A program made the position numbers and the translations under genes. The notes under the pieces were generated by a model. It worked only from the letters and a program-made list of their open reading frames with translations. It made no database searches and was not told where the DNA came from. A stretch of 27,373 bases of DNA from JBIOJM01 sp044450785 (GTDB taxonomy: Bacteria; Planctomycetota; Planctomycetia; Isosphaerales; Isosphaeraceae): NCBI GenBank assembly GCA_044450785.1, contig JBIOJM010000110.1:1-27373 (forward strand), written 5' to 3'. Positions 1 through 7,833 of this stretch are shown here, one piece after another; within the stretch, counting starts at the first letter, position 1; every line of letters begins with the position of its first letter.

Positions 1-1267
1 CGAGACCATCAAGCGCGAACTCGGAAGCGTCTCCCAGGTCATCGAGGGCCGCCTCGCGACCAGGCTCAGTCAGGGCATCCGCCACCGCGATGCCGCCGTT
101 CTCGAAGAGGAAATCACGAACGCAGACTTGGAGGCGGAGAGCAAGCAGACGGTCCAGGAGGAATTGGAGTCGGCCCGCGAGCGTCAGGAAGACCTGGAGG
201 CGCAGATCCACCGGCTCCAGGGGCGGCTCAAGGCATCCCAGGATTGGATCGCGCTCAGCAAGGACCACTTCCGCGACGCGATTTCCTGCGGCCTGGAATT
301 GATGGGGGCTCAGCCCCTGGACCCGGCGCCCATCGCGCCCGACGCCCGGTCCAAGACACCGCGGTTCGTCTTCCCCGCCCTCGACCAGCGCCGGGGGGCC
401 GACCCCACCTGGGCCGAGACGATGGACTCGCTTCGAGTTCCTCGGCGTCGCGACCAGAAGCCCTGGGAGTGGCGCAGTTCCTCGCCGATCCGGCCAGTCG
501 TCTTCGAGGACACCGGCACGATGGACGAGGACGTGGTCCACCTGCACCTCGAGCACCGAGTCGTCCAGCGCCTGCTAGGCCGGTTCAGGGCTCAGGGGTT
601 CGTTCACCACGACCTCTCTCGGGCCTGCCTTGCCCAGACGACCGACGCCATTCCGCGTGTTATCCTCCTCGGCCGCCTCTGCCTCTACGGCCCCCGGGCT
701 GCTCGTCTCCACGAGGTGATCGTCCCGGTGACCGCCCGCTGGGTCGAGCTCTCCCAGCGTAAGAGACAGCCCTTGAAACCTTTCAAGGAAGACCAAGTCG
801 CGGAGTCGAAGACCCTTGACCTTCTCGAAGACGCACTGCTGCCCGCCGGATCGCCCAAGGTCAACCACGTCATCGAGGAAAAACTCCGTAGCTCGGCGCC
901 TCAGGACATCCAGGAACTCCTGCCCCACCTTGAGGAACGCGGCCAGCGGCTCGGCGAGGAGGCCCGCATCGCCCTGGCAAAGCGGGCCGCCCAGGAGGCC
1001 GAGGCCATGACGAAGATCCTCGAACAGCAGAAGAGGAGGGTCTCGGAAACCATCAAGAACTACGAGACGGATTCTCAGCTCCGGATGAGCTTCGCCCAGG
1101 AGGAGCAACGCCAGCTCCAGGCTAACCAGCGGCATTGGGAGAAGCGGCTAGGCGCCATCGACCATGAGCTTGCAGAGGAGCCCCGGCGCATCCGCGGCAT
1201 CTACGACGTGAAGGCTCAGCGGATCGAGCCGATCGGGCTCGTTTACCTGTGGCCCGTGACCGGGTAG
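1..1267 (+). CDS. drmD: DISARM SNF2-like helicase DrmD, C-terminal part
   Basis: This reading frame is open from the first full codon at position 2 to the stop at 1265-1267, so the gene begins upstream and only about the last 421 residues are visible. The helicase core motifs are outside the window. What is visible is a charged coiled coil near the start of the fragment, then a compact domain containing VVHLHLEHRVVQRLLGRF and VILLGRLCLYG, then a second long Glu/Arg/Gln-rich coiled coil, ending in LVYLWPVTG. This layout fits the C-terminal extension of the large SNF2-family helicase of class 1 DISARM. The assignment rests partly on context: drmMI, drmA, drmB and drmC follow on the same strand in the canonical order. 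In DISARM the protein is thought to act with the DrmABC core against unmethylated incoming DNA. The fragment could in principle belong to another SNF2 helicase, but the neighbourhood makes that unlikely. Confidence 0.85.
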   Translation, partial: ETIKRELGSVSQVIEGRLATRLSQGIRHRDAAVLEEEITNADLEAESKQTVQEELESARERQEDLEAQIHRLQGRLKASQDWIALSKDHFRDAISCGLELMGAQPLDPAPIAPDARSKTPRFVFPALDQRRGADPTWAETMDSLRVPRRRDQKPWEWRSSSPIRPVVFEDTGTMDEDVVHLHLEHRVVQRLLGRFRAQGFVHHDLSRACLAQTTDAIPRVILLGRLCLYGPRAARLHEVIVPVTARWVELSQRKRQPLKPFKEDQVAESKTLDLLEDALLPAGSPKVNHVIEEKLRSSAPQDIQELLPHLEERGQRLGEEARIALAKRAAQEAEAMTKILEQQKRRVSETIKNYETDSQLRMSFAQEEQRQLQANQRHWEKRLGAIDHELAEEPRRIRGIYDVKAQRIEPIGLVYLWPVTG

Positions 1268-1400
1268 TTGTGAGTTGTGAGTTCTGAGTTCTGAGTTCTG
1301 AGTTGGAAGTAGTTGTGAGTTCTGAGTTCTGAGTTCTGAGTTGGGCGTGCTGAGTTGGGAGTCGTCGTGAGTTCTGTGCTGGGAGTTGGGAGTTCTCGGT
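1268..1400. repeat. Array of 7-bp repeats (TGAGTTC/TGAGTTG), left arm
   Basis: Starting at the drmD stop codon there is a run of TGAGTTC, TGAGTTG and close variants in 7-bp register, decaying toward about 1400. Read on the minus strand the units are GAACTCA and CAACTCA. That is the same unit found in the array to the right of the four-helix-bundle gene, so the two arrays are in inverted orientation around that gene. No unique spacers or dyad stem-loops of CRISPR type are present. Confidence 0.9.
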
Positions 1401-1438
1401 TGCGGTCGGCAGACACCATTCAACGAGCGGAGACAGTG

Positions 1439-1870
1439 ATGAAACGGGACTTTCGCGATCTTTTCGTGTGGCAGAAAGCGATGACGCTTGTGACCGACGT
1501 TTACCGCGTCACTGCTTGCTTTCCCGAGGAAGAGCTGTACGGCCTGACCTCTCAAGTCCGGCGTGCGGCCGTGTCAATACCCAGCAACATCGCGGAAGGC
1601 CAAGCCAGGCTGACCCCCGGCGAGTTCCGGCAATTCCTCGGACATGCGAAGGGCTCGCTTGCGGAACTCGAGACGCAGCTCCTGATCGCCGAAAACCTCG
1701 GCTACTCCGCGATTTCCGAGTCGCTGTTGCGAGACCTTACCGAAGTGCGGCGAATGCTCAACGGCCTGCTCTCTTCACTCGCGCGGCGCGACGGAAAGTC
1801 AGCCGACGATGACTACCCACCAACTCACAACTCAGAACTCTCAACTCAGAACTCACCAAAAGATGCCTGA
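1439..1870 (+). CDS. Four-helix-bundle protein (23S rRNA IVP / S23 family)
   Basis: A 143-residue protein starting MKRDFRDLFVWQKAMTLV, with internal YGLTSQVRRAAVSIPSNIAEG and FLGHAKGSLAELETQL. These are the hallmarks of the bacterial 23S-rRNA-intervening-sequence protein family (TIGR02436-type four-helix bundle), which is also homologous to Avd of diversity-generating retroelements. The ATG at 1439 was preferred over an in-frame start at 1355 because the family begins at FRDLxVWQKA and a GGAG-like site precedes it. The biochemical role of stand-alone members is not established; nucleic-acid binding is plausible for the family. The last residues (about THNSELSTQNSPKDA) are encoded by the adjacent 7-bp repeats, so the repeat array has grown into the 3' end of the gene. 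It lies between drmD and drmMI and is not a standard DISARM component. Confidence 0.9.
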   Translation: MKRDFRDLFVWQKAMTLVTDVYRVTACFPEEELYGLTSQVRRAAVSIPSNIAEGQARLTPGEFRQFLGHAKGSLAELETQLLIAENLGYSAISESLLRDLTEVRRMLNGLLSSLARRDGKSADDDYPPTHNSELSTQNSPKDA

Positions 1871-1998
1871 CCGCCAACTCACAACTCAGAACTCAGAACT
1901 CACAACTCTTAACTCAGAACTCACCACAAGATGCCTGACCGCCAACTCACAACTCAGAACTCAGAACTCACAACTCTTAACTCAGAACTCACCACAAG
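1863..1998 (+). repeat. Perfect 68-bp tandem repeat, two full copies plus a third start
   Basis: Positions 1863-1930 and 1931-1998 are identical 68-bp units. A third copy begins at 1999 and matches for about 18 bases before diverging within the same 7-bp array. Each unit is a unique 13-base head (ATGCCTGACCGCC), seven 7-bp units, and a CACAAG tail. Because 68 is not a multiple of three, the ATG and the overlapping TGA of each head fall in a different frame in each copy. The perfect identity suggests recent duplication. Confidence 0.95.
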
Positions 1999-2006
1999 AT
2001 GCCTGA
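1863..2006 (+). other. Possible 47-codon coupling leader upstream of drmMI
   Basis: The ATG of the first 68-bp repeat (1863) overlaps the stop of the four-helix-bundle gene (1868-1870). It opens a 47-codon frame made entirely of repeat. That frame ends at the TGA of the third repeat head (2004-2006), five bases past the first base of the drmMI start codon at 1999. The arrangement would let ribosomes pass from one frame to the next. There is no recognisable Shine-Dalgarno site before any of the three ATGs, which makes coupling attractive. It may equally be a chance product of the repeat, and the peptide itself is low-complexity. Confidence 0.3.
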
Positions 2007-5000
2007 CCGCCAACTCAGAACTCACAACTCAGAACTCTCAACTACCCACAAGGAATGGCTCGGCTACCTCCAGCCGATGGGGCTCGTCGTCTCGCCTCCG
2101 GCCCTGGCCGAGGCCCTGGCTTACCCGAACGCCAACATCATCCCGGAGCACAATCGGTTCCTGGAGTGTGTACCGGAGATCCCTATACCGGGCCATGACG
2201 AGAAGGTCGCCGCCATCACGAACCTCCCTCGGTTCTGTTCCCACGTCCTCGGCTGGCGCTCCTCCGACCTCGTGGGCACGAAGGAGGGTGGCCCGCTCCC
2301 GGACTCCCTCGAGTCCGTTCTGACCGACTACAACGAGACGCTCCGGCCCACCTACGCGGTGAAGCACCCCGAGTCGACACCGGAGGATCAGTCCCCCTGG
2401 ATGCTGTTGGTGAAGGTTCTCCCCAACGGCACGGACCTGGACACCGTCGTCGAGACCGACAGTCACCACTGGCAGGCCAGCCCCGAGGCCCGCTTCGAGC
2501 GGCTCCTGCGTGACACCCAAGTACCGACCGGGTTGCTGGTCAACGGCATAAACCTCCGGCTGGTCTATGCACCGAAAGGCGAGAGCTCCGGCCACCTCAC
2601 CTTCCCCGTCCGGGCGATGACCGAAGTGGCCGGACGTCCCATCTTTGCCGCACTCGTCATGCTGCTCGGCGAGGACCGCCTCTTCACCCTGCCAGACGGG
2701 CAGCGGCTCCCGGACATCCTGGAGAAGAGCCGCAAGTACCAGAACCTGGTCTCGACACAACTTGCCGAGCAGGTGCTGGCGGCTCTCTACGAACTCTTGC
2801 GTGGCTTTCAGGCGGCCGACGACCAGCGCAAGGGAGAACTCCTGCGTCAGGTGCTCCAGGATGATCCGAACCACGTCTACGCGGGGCTGCTCACAGTGCT
2901 CATGCGGCTTGTGTTCCTGCTCTACGCCGAGGACCGCGGGCTGATGTCTGACCCGCAGGATGAGATCTACCAGAACTACTACGCGATCACCGGCCTGTTC
3001 GAGCGGCTCCGGGCCGATGCCGGGCGTTACACCGACACGATGGACCACCGCTTCGGAGCGTGGCCGCAGCTACTCACCCTGTACCGCTTGGTCCACGACG
3101 GTGCCCGCCACGATCGGTTCGCCATACCGGCCCGCAAAGGCTATCTGTTCGACCCCGACAAGTATCCGTTTCTCGAGGGCCGCGCACCGGGGCAGGCCAG
3201 CTTCGAGCTGCTGCCTGATGATAACCGCAGAGAACCCTCGCGGACCCGCCGGTTCCGGGTCACTATCGATCCCCCGCACATCTCCGATGGCGTTGTGTTC
3301 CGCGTGCTCCGGAACCTCCTCATCCTCGACGGAGAGCGGCTCTCGTACCGCACGCTCGACGTCGAGCAGATCGGCTCGGTCTACGAGACGATGATGGGGT
3401 TCAACCTCGAGATCGCCCAGGGCCGCTCCATTGCCGTGAAGCCAGCGAACCCCCACGGTGCCCCCACAACCATCAATCTGGAGAAGCTGCTCACCCAGAA
3501 GCCGGCCGACCGCGCCAGATGGCTCAAGGATCAAACAGAACAGACGCTCGCGGCCCAGGGTGCCGCGGCACTCAAGGAGGCAGCCTCGCCCGAGGAGGCC
3601 GTGGCCGCGATCGGGCGGAAGGTGGCGAGCCTGGTCACGCCCGCAATCGTCCCGCCTGGGGCAATGGTGCTTCAGCCGAGCGACGAGCGACGGAGGTCCG
3701 GTTCGCACTACACGCCGCGATCCCTGACCGAGCCTATCGTGCGAACGACGCTCCGGCCGATTCTGGAGCGTTTGGGGGCGAAGCCAAATCCCGAGGAGAT
3801 CCTCGGGCTCAAGATTTGTGATCCGGCGATGGGGTCTGGAGCGTTCCTGGTCGCAGCCTGCCGATCGCTGGCCGAGGTCCTGGTCAAAGCCTGGGACGCG
3901 TATCCGGAGCGCGGGCCGAAGCGAATCCCACCTGACGAGACGAGGGACATCTACGCCCAGCGCCTGATCGCCCAGCGCTGTCTCTACGGAGTCGACAAGA
4001 ACCCGATGGCAGTCGACCTGGCCAAGCTCTCTCTGTGGTTGGCCACGCTCGCGAGAGACCACCCGTTCACGTTCCTCGATCATGCCTTGCGGTGCGGGGA
4101 TTCGCTGGTCGGTCTTTCGCTGCATCAAATCATTGGGTTCCACTGGAAGCCCGAGAAGCAGCGGGACTTCGTTCGTGACGTGATCGGAAAGCGAATTGAG
4201 CGCGCCACGGAATCACGCCGGGAGATCCGTGAAGCGGCTGACAACACGCCTGAATCGCTGCTGAGCCAGAAGCTCGCCCTGGCCGACGAGGCCCTCAACC
4301 CGCTCCGATTCTACGGTGACCTCGTGATTACGGCATTCTTCGCAGGGGAGAACGATCGGAAGCGCAAGGAGAAGTTGGAGGGGCTAGCCGAGGGGCTAGC
4401 GGCGTATCTGACCAATCCTCACCACCTGAACCTTCGCGAACCCCTCGACGATGCCCGGCGCGAACTCGGATCGGCAGACAAGCCGATCGTGCCATTCCAC
4501 TGGGAGATCGAGTTTCCGGAGGTCTTCGGACGGGAGAATCCGGGGTTTGACGCGTTCGTAGGCAATCCGCCGTTTATGGGTGGGAAACGGATCAGCTCCA
4601 TCCTTGGAGACGGTTACCGAGACTGGCTTCCCACGATTCACGAGGAAACGATCAGCAATTCCGACTTGGTAGCTCACTTCTTTCGTCGCGCCTTTTCTTT
4701 ACTTCGAGGAGGTGGGACGCTGGGCTTTATCGCCACCAACACAGTCGCGCAGGGTGACACACGGTTCACTGGGTTGCGCTGGATCTGCACCCAAGGAGGA
4801 CAAATCTACCATGCGGTCAAACGAATCAAGTGGCCTGGACAAGCGGCCGTCGTTGTCAGTGTGGTTCACGTCGTGAAAGGCATGGCAGTTCCATCGACGT
4901 TGGATGGATGTTCTGTGCCGTTGATCACGGCTTTTCTCTTTCATGCCGGTGGACATAACAATCCTGGGAAGCTGAAGGCGAACGCCAACAAGAGTTTCCA

Positions 5001-6057
5001 GGGTAGCATCGTGCTAGGTTTGGGATTCACGTTTGACGATTCAGATGCGGATGGTGTGGCGTCGCCGATTGCAGAAATGCACAGGCTGATTGAGAAAGAC
5101 CGCCGCAACAGCGAATTGATATTCCCTTACCTCGGTGGGGAGGAAGTGAATGGGAGTCCCACTCAGTCTCATCAACGTTACGTCATCAATTTCGGGGAAA
5201 TGACAGAGGAGGAGGCACGCAGATGGCCAGATTTGATGAGCATCATCGAAACCAAAGTGAGGCCGGACCGGGAAGGCAAACCAGGTTCGTATGGACGGGA
5301 ATGGTGGCTATTTGGGAGACGCAATCTGGAAGGGCAGCGAGCGATTCGCGGGATGAAGCGAGTGCTGGTCAATGCCTTGTACGGGCCGTACCTCTCGTTC
5401 GTCTTCTTGCCTGCCGGTCAGGTGTTCAACAACAAACTCAACCTTATGCCTTTCGACACCTACGCGGTTTACAGTGCTCTTCAGAGTCGAGTTCATGAAA
5501 TCTGGGGACGATTCTTCAGTTCCACCTTGAAGGATGACCTTGCTTACGCGCCGACCGATTGTTTCGAGACTTTCCCGTTTCCCGAATGCTATGAGACCAA
5601 CAACGCCTTGGAGAAAGTTGGCCGCGAATACCATGAGTTTCGTGCTGCTGTAATGGTCAAGCACGATGAGGGCCTGACCAACACCTACAACCGCTTCAAC
5701 AACCCTGACGAGTGCTCGCCTGACATCCTGAAGCTCCGCGAACTGCACGCCGCGATGGACCGGGCAGTGCTCGACGCCTACGGCTGGACCGACCTGAAAC
5801 CGACGTGCGAATTCCTCCTCGACTACGAGGAGGACGAAGACGAGGACGAGCCGACCGGCGGCCGCCGTCGCAAGAAGCCTTGGCGTTACCGTTGGCCCGA
5901 CGACTTCCGCGACGAAGTCCTCGCCCGGCTTCTGGAACTCAACCGCCAGCGCGCCGAGCAGGAGCGCCTCAGCGGTGCCGCGACCGTATCCAAAGCTAAG
6001 CAGCCGAGGAAATCAGCGAAGAAGGCAACCGACACCGGACATCCGGGGCTATTCTGA
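1999..6057 (+). CDS. drmMI: DISARM class 1 adenine-N6 DNA methyltransferase DrmMI
   Basis: A 1352-residue protein with a class I N6-adenine methyltransferase core: SAM-binding DPAMGSGAFL around residues 608-617, and the catalytic NPPF at 856-859. Before the core is a long N-terminal region of about 550 residues resembling that of type IIG-like enzymes; after it come a presumed target-recognition region and a Lys-rich tail ending TGHPGLF. In class 1 DISARM this enzyme marks host DNA so that the remaining Drm proteins can discriminate incoming DNA. The ATG at 1999 lies inside the third copy of a 68-bp repeat, so about the first 16 residues (MPDRQLRTHNSELSTT) are repeat-derived. Family-like sequence begins only at HKEWLGYLQP. 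The next in-frame ATG (2077) would delete conserved sequence, so 1999 is the best start. The stop overlaps by 9 bp the end of a convergent minus-strand gene. Confidence 0.93.
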   Translation: MPDRQLRTHNSELSTTHKEWLGYLQPMGLVVSPPALAEALAYPNANIIPEHNRFLECVPEIPIPGHDEKVAAITNLPRFCSHVLGWRSSDLVGTKEGGPLPDSLESVLTDYNETLRPTYAVKHPESTPEDQSPWMLLVKVLPNGTDLDTVVETDSHHWQASPEARFERLLRDTQVPTGLLVNGINLRLVYAPKGESSGHLTFPVRAMTEVAGRPIFAALVMLLGEDRLFTLPDGQRLPDILEKSRKYQNLVSTQLAEQVLAALYELLRGFQAADDQRKGELLRQVLQDDPNHVYAGLLTVLMRLVFLLYAEDRGLMSDPQDEIYQNYYAITGLFERLRADAGRYTDTMDHRFGAWPQLLTLYRLVHDGARHDRFAIPARKGYLFDPDKYPFLEGRAPGQASFELLPDDNRREPSRTRRFRVTIDPPHISDGVVFRVLRNLLILDGERLSYRTLDVEQIGSVYETMMGFNLEIAQGRSIAVKPANPHGAPTTINLEKLLTQKPADRARWLKDQTEQTLAAQGAAALKEAASPEEAVAAIGRKVASLVTPAIVPPGAMVLQPSDERRRSGSHYTPRSLTEPIVRTTLRPILERLGAKPNPEEILGLKICDPAMGSGAFLVAACRSLAEVLVKAWDAYPERGPKRIPPDETRDIYAQRLIAQRCLYGVDKNPMAVDLAKLSLWLATLARDHPFTFLDHALRCGDSLVGLSLHQIIGFHWKPEKQRDFVRDVIGKRIERATESRREIREAADNTPESLLSQKLALADEALNPLRFYGDLVITAFFAGENDRKRKEKLEGLAEGLAAYLTNPHHLNLREPLDDARRELGSADKPIVPFHWEIEFPEVFGRENPGFDAFVGNPPFMGGKRISSILGDGYRDWLPTIHEETISNSDLVAHFFRRAFSLLRGGGTLGFIATNTVAQGDTRFTGLRWICTQGGQIYHAVKRIKWPGQAAVVVSVVHVVKGMAVPSTLDGCSVPLITAFLFHAGGHNNPGKLKANANKSFQGSIVLGLGFTFDDSDADGVASPIAEMHRLIEKDRRNSELIFPYLGGEEVNGSPTQSHQRYVINFGEMTEEEARRWPDLMSIIETKVRPDREGKPGSYGREWWLFGRRNLEGQRAIRGMKRVLVNALYGPYLSFVFLPAGQVFNNKLNLMPFDTYAVYSALQSRVHEIWGRFFSSTLKDDLAYAPTDCFETFPFPECYETNNALEKVGREYHEFRAAVMVKHDEGLTNTYNRFNNPDECSPDILKLRELHAAMDRAVLDAYGWTDLKPTCEFLLDYEEDEDEDEPTGGRRRKKPWRYRWPDDFRDEVLARLLELNRQRAEQERLSGAATVSKAKQPRKSAKKATDTGHPGLF

Positions 6058-7272
6058 GCCGACAGGATGGGGTTCGGACCTTTCAAGCGATGGGTCGCCC
6101 GCGAATTCAATATCGAGAGCCTGGAATTCCGTGCCAGACCCTTCCCCGACAACGGTCACTCGCTCAAGTGAATTGAATGCATCGATGACGATGTCGAGCA
6201 AGTGTTCCGCAAAGCGAAACGGGATTTCCTCAACGGGCCCCACGCCGGGGATATCCTGCGGATCGAGGTCGCGCAGCGTGAATGTGAATGCGTCTTGGTC
6301 GGCCTCGGGGATCGAGCCCGTCACAAGGAAGGGTCTCTCCTTGGGTGCTGCTTTGCGCCTCGGCTTGATCCTCTCGATCACCTTGCGTCGGTCGTCCCTG
6401 GTGAGGGTCATCCTCTTGTGGCGTTCCTCGATCATCCGCCCACCGATCTCGATACGGTCCACGTCGCCTTGAATCGGGGGAGTGAGCATTCGGATCGCCT
6501 CGAGCAAGGGAACCACGTCCTCCTGGTCGAGATCCTCCGCGGCCGCGTCGGCTTTGTCTGACTGGACAAGGCGGAATCCGGCTGCCAGAAGTTTGCCCAT
6601 CTCGTCGAATACTTCCGCCTCTTGCGAGAACAATTCCGGCTCGGAGCGCGGAGCACCAAAAGCGATTTCGAAGCTCGCGTCGCCCAGGTAAGGCACCGGC
6701 AGATCGAAATAATGCCGCAATTGTCTCGAAGGACGCCCCGCTCGTTTTCGGCGTTTGAACGCGATTTCCGCCAGACGCTTGAGGCTCGATTCCCCCGCCT
6801 GAGTCGCCATGCGAATATCGGTCGCGGAGGTTTTTCCCGGACCGATCCTGTTACCGAGCAGCCTCACTCGAAGCAGCGGTTCGAGTTGCGGCGTGAGCAT
6901 TGTTCCCGCACGGGGAAGCACACTCTCAGGGACCGAGTCGAACTCCACGCGCCAAAGCTTTGCCGCAGCGCCATCCACAGCCATATCTGCCACCCAGCAA
7001 CGGGGTTGCCGCAGTGCACCGCGCACGTCTAATTGGCCACTCTTGAGGTGGTCCAGAATACGCTGGTCGACCGCCGAGACAAGGTAGCGCGACATCCGAT
7101 CGAAGACGAGCAGGGAGTGAACCAGCAGCAATTCATCGCACAGATCACGGGCGACGAACGTGAGAGGCTCGCCTTCGTATTCGAAAAGAACCTCCGCAGG
7201 CTCCAAAGAGCCCAGCGTGTGCGCGTTGATGAGTTTCCCCTCTGGCTCCCACATCAGATTGACCTCAGTCAT
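6049..7272 (-). CDS. Hypothetical protein, first member of antisense pair inside DISARM (407 aa)
   Basis: A 407-residue cytoplasmic protein with no signal peptide or membrane segment. Residues about 10-110 (from EGKLINAHTL through PAEVLFEYEGEPLTFVA to LVSAVDQRILDHLKSG) form a mixed alpha/beta region. From memory this resembles the N-terminal domain of DUF6575-type proteins, but the match is not secure. The middle (TDIRMATQAGESSLKRL, KRRKRAGRPSRQLRHYFDLP) is basic and could contact nucleic acid. The C-terminal part contains RDDRRKVIERIKPRRK. The ATG at 7272 was chosen over a GTG at 7275 because GAGGAG lies just upstream and it forms a TGATG junction with the preceding gene, indicating translational coupling. 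It runs opposite to the DISARM genes and its stop overlaps the end of drmMI. The function is unknown; an accessory, regulatory or toxin-like role would be speculation. Confidence 0.75.
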   Translation of the reverse strand: MTEVNLMWEPEGKLINAHTLGSLEPAEVLFEYEGEPLTFVARDLCDELLLVHSLLVFDRMSRYLVSAVDQRILDHLKSGQLDVRGALRQPRCWVADMAVDGAAAKLWRVEFDSVPESVLPRAGTMLTPQLEPLLRVRLLGNRIGPGKTSATDIRMATQAGESSLKRLAEIAFKRRKRAGRPSRQLRHYFDLPVPYLGDASFEIAFGAPRSEPELFSQEAEVFDEMGKLLAAGFRLVQSDKADAAAEDLDQEDVVPLLEAIRMLTPPIQGDVDRIEIGGRMIEERHKRMTLTRDDRRKVIERIKPRRKAAPKERPFLVTGSIPEADQDAFTFTLRDLDPQDIPGVGPVEEIPFRFAEHLLDIVIDAFNSLERVTVVGEGSGTEFQALDIEFAGDPSLERSEPHPVGSE

Positions 7273-7682
7273 CACTCCTCGAGCGTCTCGACCACGCGGA
7301 AGGGCTCATGCCTAACGATTCCTTCGTAGGCCCACCACTCATAGTGTTCGGGATCTTTCCCCTCTTGCTTTATTTTTCCATGTTCCGAGTTCAGGGTTCC
7401 TTCAGCGATATGGGGGCCAAACCGCGTGGGGTTGCGGTCTCGCAGTTGCACCAGCCTCCTCCGTGCAGCGTCAAAGCTTCGGTATATCGATAGGCTGCAC
7501 CGCTGGCAGGGATTCGCACCGCGTGCGAGATCGAGTTCATGATGGCTGAAGAAGTCACGTGCGTCGACTGGATTATGCGTAACGAACCGGAAAAAGACCC
7601 CTAAAGCGTCCATAGCCGTCAAGGGAGGGCAGTCGTCCGGAAACCAATCCGGGAACCTGGGTGTACTCGGTTGTGTCGACAT
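7272..7682 (-). CDS. Hypothetical protein, second member of antisense pair inside DISARM (136 aa)
   Basis: A 136-residue protein starting MSTQPSTPRFPDWFPDD, with an isolated CQRC pair, a segment FGPHIAEGTLNSEHGKIKQ and an EHYEWWAYEG motif near the C-terminus. It is acidic, soluble and has no membrane segment. The ATG at 7682 was preferred; a TTG at 7715 would add eleven residues. It is the promoter-proximal gene of a two-gene operon, with its TGA sharing one base with the start of the 407-aa gene. Its start faces drmA across 151 bp. I do not recognise the family. The tight coupling to a larger partner and the location inside a defence operon suggest the two proteins work together. Whether they belong to DISARM or are an independent cargo pair cannot be decided from the sequence. 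Confidence 0.7.
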   Translation of the reverse strand: MSTQPSTPRFPDWFPDDCPPLTAMDALGVFFRFVTHNPVDARDFFSHHELDLARGANPCQRCSLSIYRSFDAARRRLVQLRDRNPTRFGPHIAEGTLNSEHGKIKQEGKDPEHYEWWAYEGIVRHEPFRVVETLEE

Positions 7683-7833
7683 TAGCCGGTTGGCCAGATA
7701 ACCTTGTGATGGCAATGGGACGAGAAGACCCTCGACAATCCATGAGGCCTATTGAACAATAGGATACCAGTCAAATCAAGTAGGTTCGTGTTTGGATCGC
7801 TGGGTCTGATGGGTACGATAGAGGTATGGAACT
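7683..7833. promoter_or_regulatory. Divergent intergenic region with 16-bp inverted repeat
   Basis: This 151-bp gap separates the divergent starts of the minus-strand pair (7682) and drmA (7834), so promoters for both should lie here. At 7748-7763 there is a perfect inverted repeat, CCTATTG-AA-CAATAGG (7-bp arms, 2-bp centre), about 70 bp from each start: the size and position of a dimeric-repressor operator. No convincing -35/-10 pair was found in either direction. An AGAGGT about nine bases before the TTG at 7834 can serve as the drmA ribosome binding site. Confidence 0.45.

Larger units (their letters stand above)
1815..2045. repeat. Array of 7-bp repeats (AACTCAG/AACTCAC), right arm
   Basis: Continuous AACTCAG, AACTCAC and AACTCTT units in 7-bp register run from the 3' end of the four-helix-bundle gene to the 5' end of drmMI. 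The orientation is opposite to the array at 1268-1400. The units code for Gln-Asn-Ser-Glu-Leu / Thr-Thr-Gln-Asn-Ser strings when translated, and such strings appear at the C-terminus of the upstream protein and the N-terminus of DrmMI. Confidence 0.9.

Noticed and set aside
1268..2045. CRISPR array
   Set aside because: The repeats are 7-bp units and a 68-bp tandem unit with no unique spacers, and no cas genes are present.
1439..2045. Diversity-generating retroelement (the four-helix-bundle protein is Avd-like)
   Set aside because: No reverse transcriptase, template repeat or variable repeat pair is visible; the protein fits the stand-alone IVP family.
2038..4143. Long antisense reading frames (336 and 357 aa) opposite drmMI
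   Set aside because: They mirror the codon bias of drmMI, have no recognisable motifs and lie fully inside a well-supported gene.
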